The notes under the pieces: generated by a model
Databases searched by the model: none
What the model was told of the DNA's origin: nothing
What the model saw: the letters and a program-made list of their open reading frames with translations, nothing else
Part shown: positions 25,541-33,935 of the stretch, piece after piece
Position numbering within the stretch: position 1 is the first letter of the stretch
Layout of the letters: each line of letters begins with the position of its first letter
Translations under genes and position numbers: made by a program
NCBI RefSeq assembly: GCF_011046485.1
Contig: NZ_CP049256.1
Span: 3,658,001 to 3,722,000 of the forward strand
Direction of reading: 5' to 3'
Source: Microbacterium sp. 4R-513
GTDB taxonomy: Bacteria; Actinomycetota; Actinomycetes; Actinomycetales; Microbacteriaceae
DNA: 64,000 nt

Positions 25541-25605
25541 AGCTCAGGGACCGGGGAGTTCAGGGACCGGGGAAGCTCGGGGACTGGGAAGGCTCGGGGA
25601 CCGGG
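25541..25605 (+). repeat. Four imperfect tandem 16-17-bp units
   Basis: Units begin at 25541, 25557, 25573 and 25589, each a variant of AGCTCAGGGACCGGGG. They follow TACCCTTCGACG, so the first unit resembles the dispersed CCCTTCGACNAGCTCAGGGACC words common between genes in high-GC bacteria. They lie 38 bases before the next gene and contain no coding sequence. Confidence 0.75.
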
Positions 25606-25642
25606 CCCGCGGCGCGTCGGCGCGGCGTGACAGGATGAGCGC

Positions 25643-26593
25643 ATGCCCGACCGGCTCATGCTCCTCGACAGCGCCTCGCTCTATTTCCGCGCCTTCTACG
25701 GCGTGCCCGACACGGTGAAGGCACCCGACGGCACCCCCGTCAACGCGGTGCGCGGCTTCCTCGACATCATCACGAAGCTCGTGACGCTCTACCAGCCGAC
25801 GCACCTCATCGCCTGCTGGGACGACGACTGGCGTCCCCAGTGGCGCGTCGAGCTGATTCCCTCGTACAAGACGCACCGCGTCGCCGAGGTCGTCGAGGTC
25901 GGACCCGACATCGAGGTGGTGCCGGATCCGCTCGAGGTCCAGGTGCCCATCATCCGCGAGACGCTCGCCGCACTCGGCATCCAGATCATCGGCGCGCCCG
26001 AGCACGAGGCCGACGACGTGATCGGAACGCTCGCGACTACGGCGACCCTCCCCGTCGACGTCGTGACCGGCGACCGCGACCTCTTCCAGCTCGTCGACGA
26101 CGCTCGCGACGTGCGGGTCGTCTACACCGCGCGCGGTATGAGCAACCTCGAGGTCGTCACCGACGAGGTCGTGGTCAAGAAGTACGGCGTCCTGCCGACC
26201 CAGTACGCCGACTTCGCCACGATGCGCGGCGACTCGTCCGACGGGCTCCCCGGCGTCGCGGGCATCGGCGAGAAGTCCGCCGCGACGCTCCTCGCCGCGC
26301 ACGGCGACCTGGCCGGGATCATCGCGGCGGCCGAAGCGGGCCAGGGGATGTCCGCAGGCGTCGCCGCCAAGATCACGAACGCCCTCCCCTACCTCGCCGT
26401 CGCACCGACCGTCGTCGAGGTCGTGAAGAACCTCGACCTCCCCGCGGTCGACTCGCGCCTCCGACCGCTCGATGAGAAGCAGAAGACGGATGCCGCGGCC
26501 CTCGCCGAGCGCTGGGCGATCGGATCCGCCATGACGCGGATCGTCGACGCGCTCGACGCCGTCGGCACCGGCGCCGCCGAGGCGACCGCCTGA
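25643..26593 (+). CDS. 5'-3' exonuclease (PolA N-terminal-like)
   Basis: The 316-residue protein contains only the 5'-nuclease part of DNA polymerase I. Visible acidic motifs are LMLLDSASLYFRAFYG near the start, CWDDDWRP, EHEADDVIGTLA, and DVVTGDRDLFQLVDD, with the helix-hairpin-helix-type region SSDGLPGVAGIGEKSAATLL. It should remove RNA primers or flaps in replication and repair. Stand-alone copies are common in Actinobacteria. It is free-standing, and its stop lies beside the palindrome at 26595. Confidence 0.93.
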   Translation: MPDRLMLLDSASLYFRAFYGVPDTVKAPDGTPVNAVRGFLDIITKLVTLYQPTHLIACWDDDWRPQWRVELIPSYKTHRVAEVVEVGPDIEVVPDPLEVQVPIIRETLAALGIQIIGAPEHEADDVIGTLATTATLPVDVVTGDRDLFQLVDDARDVRVVYTARGMSNLEVVTDEVVVKKYGVLPTQYADFATMRGDSSDGLPGVAGIGEKSAATLLAAHGDLAGIIAAAEAGQGMSAGVAAKITNALPYLAVAPTVVEVVKNLDLPAVDSRLRPLDEKQKTDAAALAERWAIGSAMTRIVDALDAVGTGAAEATA

Positions 26594-26594
26594 C

Positions 26595-26612
26595 GTGCTC
26601 CCGCGGGAGTAC
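26595..26612. promoter_or_regulatory. 18-bp palindrome upstream of two-component system
   Basis: GTGCTCCCGCGGGAGTAC (16 of 18 bases in symmetric pairs) lies 53 nt before the GTG of the kinase gene. A near-identical element in inverted orientation lies at 28507-28524 after the regulator gene, so it is a candidate binding site for the response regulator. It could also act as a weak terminator for the nuclease gene. Confidence 0.55.
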
Positions 26613-26664
26613 GCGGGACCACTCCGTCCGCGCGACGAAGGCCGAGGGGGTCCGGCGTACCATC

Positions 26665-27840
26665 GTGCGCATGCCGGAACGCGCGTGGGACGAGTTCGAA
26701 CCGCGCTTCCGGCCCCCGCCCGGGGTCACGCTGTGGCTTCCCGTCGTCCTCTCGTTCGTGATCCAGGTGCCCGCGGCGATCGCGGTGTCGGCGTGGCAGC
26801 GCGTACCCGCTCCCTACGGGGCCATCAGCGTTGCACTGGCCGCAGCATCCGCCCTCGCCCTCATCGGAGCACGGCGCTGGCCCGGACCCACCGTCGCCCT
26901 CGTCGCCGCGCTCACGACCGTCGACCTCTTCGTGCCGCCCGACGTCGGCCCGATTCTCGTCGCACTCGCCTTCGGGATCATCGGCGCCGTGGTCCGGGGC
27001 GCGCGGCTGTGGGCGCTGTTCTCGGTCGGCGCCGCCTGGCTTCTCGCGGTCACGGCGAGCGGTCTGATCGGGATGTCGTGGCATCCATTCCGCATCGCCC
27101 TTGCGACCCTTGCGCTCGGCCTCTTCTTCGCGATCGGCGAGGGGATCCGCCTGCGCCTCTCACGCGGGGCCGAGCGCCGCGCACAGCTCGCGGAGCGCCA
27201 GCGCACCGTCGAACAGGAGGAGCGATCGCGCATCGCGCGCGAGCTGCACGACGTGCTGGCGCATTCGCTGAGCCAGATCTCGGTGCAGTCCGGCATGGGC
27301 TTGCACCTCTTCGACCGCGAGCCCGAACGCGCGCGGGAGGCGCTCGCGAACATCCGCGAGCTCAGTGCGGCGGGGCTCGACGAGGTGCGCGGCGTGCTCT
27401 CCTTCCTCCGCGGCGATGAGTCCGGGTCACCGCAGACCGCACCGCTCACGCCCCAGCCGCAGCTGGCCGAACTCCCCCGCCTGGTCGAGCAGCGCACCGC
27501 CCTCGGCCTGGTCGTCCGGCTCGACGACCGGCTCGAGGGCGACCGCCCCGCGGGTGCGATCCAGACCACCGCCTACCGCATCGCACAGGAGGCTCTCACG
27601 AACGTCGTCCGGCACTCGGCGGCCTCGAACGCCACCGTCACGCTCGAGCGCGCGGGCGACGTCCTCGTCGTCAGCATCGTCGATGACGGCTCGGGGCGCG
27701 CGCCGGATGCGGCGGAGGGCGGCGGCATCCGCGGCATGCGCGAGCGCGCGGCACTCGCCGGCGGGAGCCTGCACGTTCATCAGGGAGAGCCGTCCGGCAC
27801 CGTCGTCGAAGCGCGCCTGCCCTGGGCGGGCCCGCGATGA
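26665..27840 (+). CDS. NarL-type sensor histidine kinase
   Basis: The 391-residue membrane kinase has about five hydrophobic segments in the first 160 residues (VTLWLPVVLSFVIQVPAAIAV onward), a HisKA_3 dimerisation domain with phospho-acceptor His at about residue 195 (RIARELHDVLAHSLSQ), and an HATPase domain with EALTNVVRHS and DDGSG, GGGIRGMRER. No extracellular sensory domain of size is seen; the signal is probably felt in the membrane. GTG 26665 or ATG 26671 may be the start. It overlaps the regulator gene by 4 nt. Confidence 0.93.
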   Translation: MRMPERAWDEFEPRFRPPPGVTLWLPVVLSFVIQVPAAIAVSAWQRVPAPYGAISVALAAASALALIGARRWPGPTVALVAALTTVDLFVPPDVGPILVALAFGIIGAVVRGARLWALFSVGAAWLLAVTASGLIGMSWHPFRIALATLALGLFFAIGEGIRLRLSRGAERRAQLAERQRTVEQEERSRIARELHDVLAHSLSQISVQSGMGLHLFDREPERAREALANIRELSAAGLDEVRGVLSFLRGDESGSPQTAPLTPQPQLAELPRLVEQRTALGLVVRLDDRLEGDRPAGAIQTTAYRIAQEALTNVVRHSAASNATVTLERAGDVLVVSIVDDGSGRAPDAAEGGGIRGMRERAALAGGSLHVHQGEPSGTVVEARLPWAGPR

Positions 27841-28505
27841 TCCGCGTCGCGATCGCCGACGACCACCAGCTCGTACGAGCGGGATTCCGGGCGCTGCTGA
27901 ACTCGGAGCCCGACATCGAGGTCGTGGTCGAGGCATCCGGCGGTCACGAGCTGCTGCGCGCCCTCGCGACGCAACCCGTCGACGTGGCCCTGCTCGACAT
28001 CCGCATGCCCGACGGTGACGGACTCTGGACGACGGAGCAGATCGCCGCAGACCCCGCGCTCACGCACGTCAGGGTCGTGATCGTCACGACGTTCGAGCTC
28101 GACGAGTACGTCGCCCGGGCGATCCGCGCCGGCGCGAGCGGCTTCCTCGTGAAGGACACCGAGCCCGTGGACCTGATCCGCGCCGTGCGTGTCGTCGCGG
28201 AGGGTGAAGCGCTCCTCTCGCCGAGCGTCACGCGACGCCTTCTCGAACGGGCGGCGGACGGATTGAAGGATGCCCCGGCCGCGCGTGCTCTCGCCGGGCT
28301 GACCGAGCGCGAGGCCGAAGTGCTCGCCCTCGTCGCCCAGGGCCTCACGAACGAGGAGATCGCCGCGCGGCTTTTCATCTCGCCGCTCACGGCGAAGACC
28401 CACGTGTCTCGCATCATGCAGAAGCTCCACGCCCGCGATCGCGTGCAGCTCGTCGTGCTCGCCTACGAGGCGGGCATCATCCGACCGGGGTGGAACGCCG
28501 GCTGA
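27837..28505 (+). CDS. LuxR/NarL-family response regulator
   Basis: The 222-residue regulator has a receiver domain (phospho-acceptor Asp54 in VALLDIRMPDGDG; Thr in VIVTTFE; Lys in FLVKDTEP) and a C-terminal LuxR-type HTH (TEREAEVLALVAQGLTNEEIA, about residues 155-210). It is the partner of the kinase encoded just upstream and probably binds the twin palindromes flanking the two genes. Confidence 0.95.
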   Translation: MIRVAIADDHQLVRAGFRALLNSEPDIEVVVEASGGHELLRALATQPVDVALLDIRMPDGDGLWTTEQIAADPALTHVRVVIVTTFELDEYVARAIRAGASGFLVKDTEPVDLIRAVRVVAEGEALLSPSVTRRLLERAADGLKDAPAARALAGLTEREAEVLALVAQGLTNEEIAARLFISPLTAKTHVSRIMQKLHARDRVQLVVLAYEAGIIRPGWNAG

Positions 28506-28506
28506 C

Positions 28507-28524
28507 GTACTCCGGCCGGAGCAC
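28507..28524. promoter_or_regulatory. 18-bp palindrome between response regulator and SHOCT gene
   Basis: GTACTCCGGCCGGAGCAC is the reverse complement of the upstream site at 26595-26612 at 16 of 18 positions, differing only in the two bases flanking the centre. It lies 97 nt before the SHOCT gene. Confidence 0.55.
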
Positions 28525-28620
28525 GGCGATTGCCTTCCGGCGTCGGATTCGCCGGGAACCGCCCACGGCTTGACTCGAAGGGCCGGCAGAGTGCCGGCGT
28601 GTCATCCGAGAGGATCCCTC

Positions 28621-28923
28621 ATGTCCGCAACGCTTGCCGCCGCCATGGCAGCTGTGCCCGCCCACTTCGCCGGCCCGTGGGGGTTCGGCTGGTGGTTCCT
28701 GCTGATCCCGTTCTTCTGGATCCTCGTCTTCGTCCTGATCTTCTCGATCTTCGGTCGGCGCTGGCGCCGGGGCGCGGCCGAGAACGGCTACGGGCCGTAC
28801 GGTCGCCGCAACCCGGCCCGCCAGGCGGAGGCGACGCTCGCCGAGCGCTTCGCGAAGGGCGACATCGACGAGGTCGAGTACCGCGCGCGCCTCGAGGTGC
28901 TCCGGATCAACGCCGACGACTGA
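28621..28923 (+). CDS. Membrane protein with SHOCT domain
   Basis: The 100-residue protein begins MSATLAAAMAAVPAHFAGPW and has one membrane segment (about residues 18-42, WWFLLIPFFWILVFVLIFSIF), a short Arg-rich link and a C-terminal SHOCT motif (EATLAERFAKGDIDEVEYRARLEVL). SHOCT domains occur at the ends of many actinobacterial membrane proteins; function is not settled. An AGGA site lies nine bases before the ATG. It is a candidate target of the adjacent two-component system. Confidence 0.85.
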   Translation: MSATLAAAMAAVPAHFAGPWGFGWWFLLIPFFWILVFVLIFSIFGRRWRRGAAENGYGPYGRRNPARQAEATLAERFAKGDIDEVEYRARLEVLRINADD

Positions 28924-29491
28924 CCGCGAGGGGACCTGGATCGACGATCCGGGCCCCTTCCGTCGCGCGCCGGCCGTTCACGGCACCGGCTGCGCCCGGC
29001 AGTCCGGTGGTGATGGCCTTCCGCGCCCAGGCGTAGTGGTTCCCGCCGCACTCGAGGCAGAACTCCCCGAGGTGCGACCCCCGGGTCCACGGGTACGCCT
29101 CGACGTCGAACAGCTCCTCGTCGGAGTGGGCCCGCAGCAGGCGCTGCAGACCCGCGTGGGAGAGGTCGAGGCGGTACTCGACGTCTTCGAGCGTCGCGTG
29201 CTGCCAGCGATCGCGGAGCACGACGTTGAGAGCGTCGAGCTCGCGCCAGGAGTACCCGTCGGCGGGAATCGCGGGCGAGCCGCCGATCATTCCGTCCTCG
29301 TACCAGCCCTCGAGAAGCAGATGCCAGGCGAGCAGGTGGGCGAGGACGTCGCGCACATTGCGGTCGCGAGCGTCGCCCGCGAACGCCTCGTCGATGCGCC
29401 CGTCGACGCGCAGCTGATCGACGAGCGCCTTGAGCTGCGCGAATTCATCGTCGTTGCGCTGGATGAGAGCATCCCGCTGGTCCGTCGCCAT
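28907..29491 (-). CDS. ClbS/DfsB family four-helix protein
   Basis: The 194-residue protein matches the ClbS/DfsB (DUF1706) fold: RNVRDVLAHLLAWHLLLEGWYEDGMIGG, PAIPADGYSWRELDALN, and the end CGGNHYAWARKAIT. ClbS in Escherichia coli protects against the genotoxin colibactin, so a detoxifying or DNA-protective role is possible but unproven here. The last 30 or so residues (PGAAGAVNGRR onward) are extra and overlap the convergent SHOCT gene by 17 bases. Confidence 0.82.
   Translation of the reverse strand: MATDQRDALIQRNDDEFAQLKALVDQLRVDGRIDEAFAGDARDRNVRDVLAHLLAWHLLLEGWYEDGMIGGSPAIPADGYSWRELDALNVVLRDRWQHATLEDVEYRLDLSHAGLQRLLRAHSDEELFDVEAYPWTRGSHLGEFCLECGGNHYAWARKAITTGLPGAAGAVNGRRATEGARIVDPGPLAVSRRR
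28930..28957. terminator. Hairpin after SHOCT gene
   Basis: GGGGACCTGGATC and GATCCGGGCCCC form a 12- to 13-pair stem with mismatches around a GAC loop, ending in TTCC. It lies 6 nt past the SHOCT stop, inside the antisense tail of the ClbS/DfsB gene. Confidence 0.55.
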
Positions 29492-29578
29492 CCGGTTCCC
29501 GCCTTCCCGCCACCTCGCGTGGCCGCCCCGCAGCCCGTGCTCACGATACGCTCGCGCGTTGCCGCGCGCGCCGAGGCC

Positions 29579-30580
29579 TCATCCTTCGCGGCGGAGGCCC
29601 GTCCACTCCCGCAGCCGCTCGAGGGGCCACGTCGTCACGATCCGCTCGGCCGGGACCCCGAGTCGCTCGGCGCGCTCGGCGCCGTAGTCGATGAGCGAGA
29701 GCTGCCCCGGCGCGTGAGCGTCCGAGTCGATCGAGAAGAGGCATCCGAGCTCCATCGCGAGGCCGATCATCCCGTCGGGCGGGTCCTGGCGCTCGGGGCG
29801 GGAGTTGATCTCGACCGCGACGCCGTGCGCGGCGCAGGCCTCGAACACCGCCTCGGCGTCGAACGTGGACTGCGGGCGCGTGCCGCGAGAGCCCTCCACC
29901 AGGCGGCCCGTCACGTGCCCGAGCACGTCGACGCGGGGGTTCGACACCGCTGCGACGAGTCGGCCCGTCATGGGCGCCTTCTCCATCCGCAGCTTCGAGT
30001 GCGCCGACGCGACGACGATGTCGAGCTCGTCGAGGAGATCGGGCTCTTGGTCGAGCTCGCCCGCGTCGAGGATGTCGACCTCGATGCCCCACAGGAGCGT
30101 GAAGCCGTCGCGGCTCTCGGCGGCGACGACGCCGCGCTGCTCCCGCAGGCGCTCGGGAGAGAGGCCGTTCGCCACGCGCAGGCGCGGCGAGTGGTCGGTG
30201 AGCGCAAGGTACTCGTGCCCCAGCGACCGACCGGCAGCGGCCATCAGCTCGATCGAGGTGAGGCCGTCGGACCACTCGCTGTGGCTGTGCAGGTCGCCCT
30301 TGAGGAGCTTGCGCAGCGTCGATGCCCGCTCGACTCCGGCGCGCTCGCGCAGATCGACGAGGTAACCCGGCGTTCCGCCCTCCAGCGCCTCCTGGATGAC
30401 CGCGAAGGTCGAGTCGCCGATGCCCTTGCGACGGCGGAGGGATGCGGCATCCCGGAGCTCCTCATCCGTCAGGCCGGCGATCGCGTCGGCTGCCGCGCGG
30501 AACGCCTTGGACTTGTACCGCGACGCACGTTCGCGCTCGAGGAGCGTCGCGATCTCGGTGAGGGCGTCGTACGGGTTCAC
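29579..30580 (-). CDS. PHP-domain phosphoesterase with N-terminal helix-hairpin-helix domain
   Basis: Residues 1-70 (ASRYKSKAFRAAADAIAGLT, RKGIGDSTFAVIQEAL) resemble the HhH/8-kDa region of DNA polymerase X. From about residue 90 a PHP domain follows with metal ligands DLHSHSEWSDG, LALTDHSPR, HSKL and SDAHAPGQL. No polymerase palm is present, so this is like the C-terminal half of PolX with the N-terminal helix part kept. Likely a metal-dependent phosphoesterase acting on DNA ends or a small phosphate ester. Confidence 0.88.
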   Translation of the reverse strand: MNPYDALTEIATLLERERASRYKSKAFRAAADAIAGLTDEELRDAASLRRRKGIGDSTFAVIQEALEGGTPGYLVDLRERAGVERASTLRKLLKGDLHSHSEWSDGLTSIELMAAAGRSLGHEYLALTDHSPRLRVANGLSPERLREQRGVVAAESRDGFTLLWGIEVDILDAGELDQEPDLLDELDIVVASAHSKLRMEKAPMTGRLVAAVSNPRVDVLGHVTGRLVEGSRGTRPQSTFDAEAVFEACAAHGVAVEINSRPERQDPPDGMIGLAMELGCLFSIDSDAHAPGQLSLIDYGAERAERLGVPAERIVTTWPLERLREWTGLRREG

Positions 30581-30617
30581 GGCGTCTGTCGCGGTCCTGC
30601 GGTCCGTCGGGCCGCGC

Positions 30618-31112
30618 TCATGGGGCGGCGGCGAAGGCGGTCCGCTTGATCACGACGGGCGTGTCGGCGAGGCGGCGGATGGCCCATCCGAACAGGATCG
30701 CGAGGACGCCGACGGCGGCCGCGAAGAGGCACACCCCGTACGCCACCACCGAGGTGTAGAGCGATGCGCGGAGGAACGATGCCTGCATGACGGTGTTGCG
30801 CACCGGGTCGTCCTGGTCGAGTTCGGCGTAGGTCTTGCCGCCGGATGCCTCGAGCGCGTGTTTGTTGATGGTCTCGGCCTGCACGTACGCCGTGAGGGGG
30901 CCGGTCACCTGCTGACCCGCGAACGCCGAAGCGTCGTCGGGGACGGTGATGTTCTCGGCGGTGAGCTGGCTCGTCACCGCGATCCAGGCGATGATCGCGA
31001 CGACGATCAGGAGGATGCCGGCGAGGATGCCGAGGATCCCCGCCGCCTTCACGAGGCCCACCCTCTTCACGGGCGGTTCGATCGCGTCGGCGGTGGCAGG
31101 TGCGTCGGTCAT
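30618..31112 (-). CDS. Two-helix membrane protein of unknown function
   Basis: The 164-residue protein has two membrane helices (GLVKAAGILGILAGILLIVVAIIAWIA and SVVAYGVCLFAAAVGVLAILFGW shape, about residues 19-45 and 120-145) with an exposed loop of about 70 residues between them rich in polar residues. Such proteins are often mislabelled as dioxygenases in databases; nothing of that kind is visible. It lies 37 nt upstream of the PHP gene on the same strand. Confidence 0.75.
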   Translation of the reverse strand: MTDAPATADAIEPPVKRVGLVKAAGILGILAGILLIVVAIIAWIAVTSQLTAENITVPDDASAFAGQQVTGPLTAYVQAETINKHALEASGGKTYAELDQDDPVRNTVMQASFLRASLYTSVVAYGVCLFAAAVGVLAILFGWAIRRLADTPVVIKRTAFAAAP

Positions 31113-31209
31113 GTCGTCCTCCTCGGCGGGATGGCAGCTCCACGGGACACGCTAGCGGCGCCGTCCTCCGGGGCGGAAGAGCAGCCGCAGCGTGTCCGAT
31201 GGCGCCGGA

Positions 31210-32271
31210 TCAGCCCGCGAAGGAGCGAGTGGCGGTGACCCAGTCGTCGAGCTTCGCGGCGGCCCCGCCGTCGTCGATCGCCGCTGCAGCGTCGTCCCGC
31301 GCCTCGGCGAGGCGCTCGAGGATCGGACGCTGGACCTGCGTGGCATCCCGGAAGAGCCGGTAGGCCACGATGCCCGCCGCCGCGTTGAGGAGGACGATGT
31401 CGCGGACGGGGCCCTGCTCTCCGGCGAACACGCGGTGGACGACGGCGGCATTGTGCGCGGGGTCTCCGCCGAGGAGGTCACCGATCTCGGCGAGCGGGAT
31501 GCCGAGGTCGCGCGGGTCGAGGTCGTGCTCGTGGATGTCGCCGCGGCTGACTTCCCACAGTCGCGAGTGGCCCGTCGTGGTGAGCTCGTCGAGCCCGTCG
31601 TCGCCGCGGAAGACGAGCGCCGTCGCACCGCGGGTCTGGAACACGCCGGTGATGAGCGGCACGCGGTCGAGGTGCGCGACGCCGACCGCGTTGGCCTCGG
31701 CGCGGGCGGGGTTGCACAGGGGACCGAGGAAGTTGAAGACGGTAGGCACGCCGAGCTCGGCGCGGGTGGGCCCGGCGTGCCGGAAGCCCGGGTGGAACGC
31801 GGAGGCGAACGCGAAGGTGATCCCGGCCCGGCCGAGCACCTCGGCGACCGAGTCCGGCGAGAGCGACAGATCGATGCCGAGCGCGCTCAGGACATCGCTC
31901 GACCCCGATGCCGAGCTCGCCGCCTTGTTGCCGTGCTTGACGACGGGGACTCCGGATGCCGCGGCCACGACGGCCGCCATGGTCGAGACGTTGACCGTGC
32001 CGAAGCGGTCGCCGCCCGTGCCCACGATGTCGAGGACGGCGGCGTCGACCGGCAGGGGCAGCGCGGCCTCGAGGATGGCGTCGCGGAACCCGACGATCTC
32101 GTCGACGGTCTCGCCCTTCGCCCGGAGCGCGACAAGGAATCCGCCGAGCTGCGAAGGCGTCGCCTCGCCCCTCATGATCTTGCGCATCGCCCACGTCGAC
32201 TCAGAGACGCTCAGGTCGCGCTTGTCGAGCAATGTCGTGAAGATCTCGGGCCAGGTGTACAGCTCCGCCAT
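31210..32271 (-). CDS. trpD: Anthranilate phosphoribosyltransferase
   Basis: The 353-residue enzyme joins anthranilate and phosphoribosyl pyrophosphate in tryptophan synthesis. It has the conserved [37 protein letters not shown], and [12 protein letters not shown] motifs of the family. I choose ATG 32271 ([11 protein letters not shown]), since longer residues do not look conserved. No other trp gene is near. It is divergent from ctaE with 166 nt between. Confidence 0.95.
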   Translation of the reverse strand: MAELYTWPEIFTTLLDKRDLSVSESTWAMRKIMRGEATPSQLGGFLVALRAKGETVDEIVGFRDAILEAALPLPVDAAVLDIVGTGGDRFGTVNVSTMAAVVAAASGVPVVKHGNKAASSASGSSDVLSALGIDLSLSPDSVAEVLGRAGITFAFASAFHPGFRHAGPTRAELGVPTVFNFLGPLCNPARAEANAVGVAHLDRVPLITGVFQTRGATALVFRGDDGLDELTTTGHSRLWEVSRGDIHEHDLDPRDLGIPLAEIGDLLGGDPAHNAAVVHRVFAGEQGPVRDIVLLNAAAGIVAYRLFRDATQVQRPILERLAEARDDAAAAIDDGGAAAKLDDWVTATRSFAG

Positions 32272-32361
32272 AAGCCAGAAGCCTAGTCGGCGCCCTCCCA
32301 GGGCCCGCGGATGTGACGTCGGCCCGCGCACACCTCCCCCATGCCGAACTCACGGCGTTCT

Positions 32362-32387
32362 CTTAGGTGCGCCTAAGTTCGATCGAA
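32362..32387. promoter_or_regulatory. Two short palindromes in the trpD-ctaE intergenic region
   Basis: CTTAGG-tgcg-CCTAAG (32362-32377) and the perfect TTCGATCGAA (32378-32387) adjoin in the 166-bp gap between trpD and ctaE. They may serve a regulator of the respiratory operon; no matching factor is apparent. Confidence 0.35.
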
Positions 32388-32437
32388 CCGAAATCGATCC
32401 CTCCCAGTGCGAATCTCCCCCTCGGAAGTCAGCCATA

Positions 32438-33082
32438 ATGGGGAGCGTGACGACCACGCAAGCGACCTATTCCCAGGCGATGCGGTCCGTCAAGCGACCC
32501 GATCCGGTCGCCGTCGGAACCATCGTGTGGCTCGGCAGCGAGGTGATGTTCTTCGCGGGTCTCTTCGCGATCTACTTCACGCTGCGCAACACCTCCCCCG
32601 ATCTGTGGGCCGAACGCACCGTCCTGCTCAACATCCCCTACGCGACGGTGAACACGATCATCCTCGTGCTCTCGTCCGTCACGTGCCAGATGGGCGTATT
32701 CGCCGCCGAGCGCTTCCAGTCCTATCGGACGGGCGGGTTCTTCGACGTCCGCAAGTGGGGCATGGTCGAGTGGTTCTACCTGACGTTCATCATGGGCGCG
32801 ATCTTCGTTTCCGGTCAGGTCTGGGAGTACGCACAGCTCGTCACCGAGGGGATGCCGATCAATGCGGACTCGTACGCGTCGGCGTTCTACCTCACGACGG
32901 GCTTCCACGCGCTCCACGTCACGGGCGGGCTCATCGCGTTCCTGCTCGTGATCGGCCGCGCGTACGCCGTCAAGAACTTCGGGCGCAAGGAGATGACGAC
33001 CTCGATCGTCGTCTCGTACTACTGGCACTTCGTGGATGTCGTGTGGATCGCCCTGTTCCTCGTCATCTACTTCCTGAAATAG
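32438..33082 (+). CDS. ctaE: Cytochrome c oxidase subunit III
   Basis: The 214-residue subunit III of the aa3-type oxidase has about five membrane helices, with [21 protein letters not shown] (the conserved Glu of the second helix) and [14 protein letters not shown] and [20 protein letters not shown] at the end, all family signatures. ATG 32438 has GGAAG nine bases upstream; GTG 32447 is an alternative. It starts the operon ctaE-qcrC-qcrA-qcrB, the standard actinobacterial order for the oxidase-bc1 supercomplex. Confidence 0.96.
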   Translation: MGSVTTTQATYSQAMRSVKRPDPVAVGTIVWLGSEVMFFAGLFAIYFTLRNTSPDLWAERTVLLNIPYATVNTIILVLSSVTCQMGVFAAERFQSYRTGGFFDVRKWGMVEWFYLTFIMGAIFVSGQVWEYAQLVTEGMPINADSYASAFYLTTGFHALHVTGGLIAFLLVIGRAYAVKNFGRKEMTTSIVVSYYWHFVDVVWIALFLVIYFLK

Positions 33083-33101
33083 AGCGGAGCTGTACCCCGA
33101 C

Positions 33102-33902
33102 ATGGCACGAGTGACCAAGCGCCGCTCCAACGGACGCCGCAGCCCCTGGGCCGCAGCGGCCCTCATCGGCATCGGCCTGCTCCTGACCGGAGGCGTCTAC
33201 GCGGGCGCCTCGGCCGCGATGGCGAGCACCGGCGACACCCAGGTGAAGTCGGCCCTCACGGTCGAGGACGGCAAGAAGCTGTTCCAGGCCAACTGCGCGA
33301 CCTGCCACGGCATGGACCTGCAGGGCACCGAGGCCGGCCCGTCGCTCTACGGAGTCGGTGAGCTCGCCGTCGAGTTCCAGGTCTCCACCGGGCGCATGCC
33401 GCTCGCGGCCCAGGCGCCGCAGGCTCCGCAGAAGCCCGTGCAGTTCACCGAGGACGAGATCAAGGCGATGGCCGCCTATGTGCAGGATCTCGCTCCCGGC
33501 CCCACGTACCCGTCCGAGGAGATCCTCGACGGCAAGGGCGACGTCGCCCGCGGTGCGGAGCTCTTCCGCATCAACTGCGCCATGTGCCACAACGTCGCCG
33601 GCGCCGGCGGCGCTCTCACCGAGGGCAAGTACGCACCGGCGCTCCACGAGACCAGCGCGCTGCACATGTATGCGGCGATGGTCACCGGACCCCAGAACAT
33701 GCCGGTCTTCAGCGACATGAACCTCACGACGGAGGACAAGCGCGACATCATCTCGTCGCTGCTCTTCCAGCAGGATTCGGTGTCGGTGGGTGGCTTCACA
33801 CTGGGATCGCTCGGTCCTGTCTCGGAGGGTCTGTTCATCTGGATCTTCGGCATCGGGACGCTCATCGCGATCACCGTGTGGATCACCGCGAAGTCCAACT
33901 GA
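33102..33902 (+). CDS. qcrC: Di-haem cytochrome c subunit of bc1 complex
   Basis: The 266-residue subunit has an N-terminal membrane anchor (WAAAALIGIGLLLTGGVYAGA), two cytochrome c domains with haem-attachment motifs CATCH and CAMCH (near residues 65-69 and 159-163), and a C-terminal membrane helix. Two haems in one subunit let electrons pass from the bc1 complex directly to the oxidase, so no soluble cytochrome c is needed; this is a known feature of Actinobacteria. Confidence 0.97.
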   Translation: MARVTKRRSNGRRSPWAAAALIGIGLLLTGGVYAGASAAMASTGDTQVKSALTVEDGKKLFQANCATCHGMDLQGTEAGPSLYGVGELAVEFQVSTGRMPLAAQAPQAPQKPVQFTEDEIKAMAAYVQDLAPGPTYPSEEILDGKGDVARGAELFRINCAMCHNVAGAGGALTEGKYAPALHETSALHMYAAMVTGPQNMPVFSDMNLTTEDKRDIISSLLFQQDSVSVGGFTLGSLGPVSEGLFIWIFGIGTLIAITVWITAKSN

Positions 33903-33935
33903 CGTATCACTGACGAGAGCACCAAGAGGAGAACC

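Noticed and set aside
25541..25605. Possible small CRISPR array
   Set aside because: The units are contiguous and imperfect, with no unique spacers, and no cas gene is near.
30618..31112. Aromatic ring-opening dioxygenase (LigA), a label often given to such proteins
   Set aside because: The protein is a two-helix membrane protein with no dioxygenase motif.
32362..32377. DtxR/IdeR-type iron box
   Set aside because: Only 6-bp arms TTAGG/CCTAA-like are present and the 19-bp consensus is not met.
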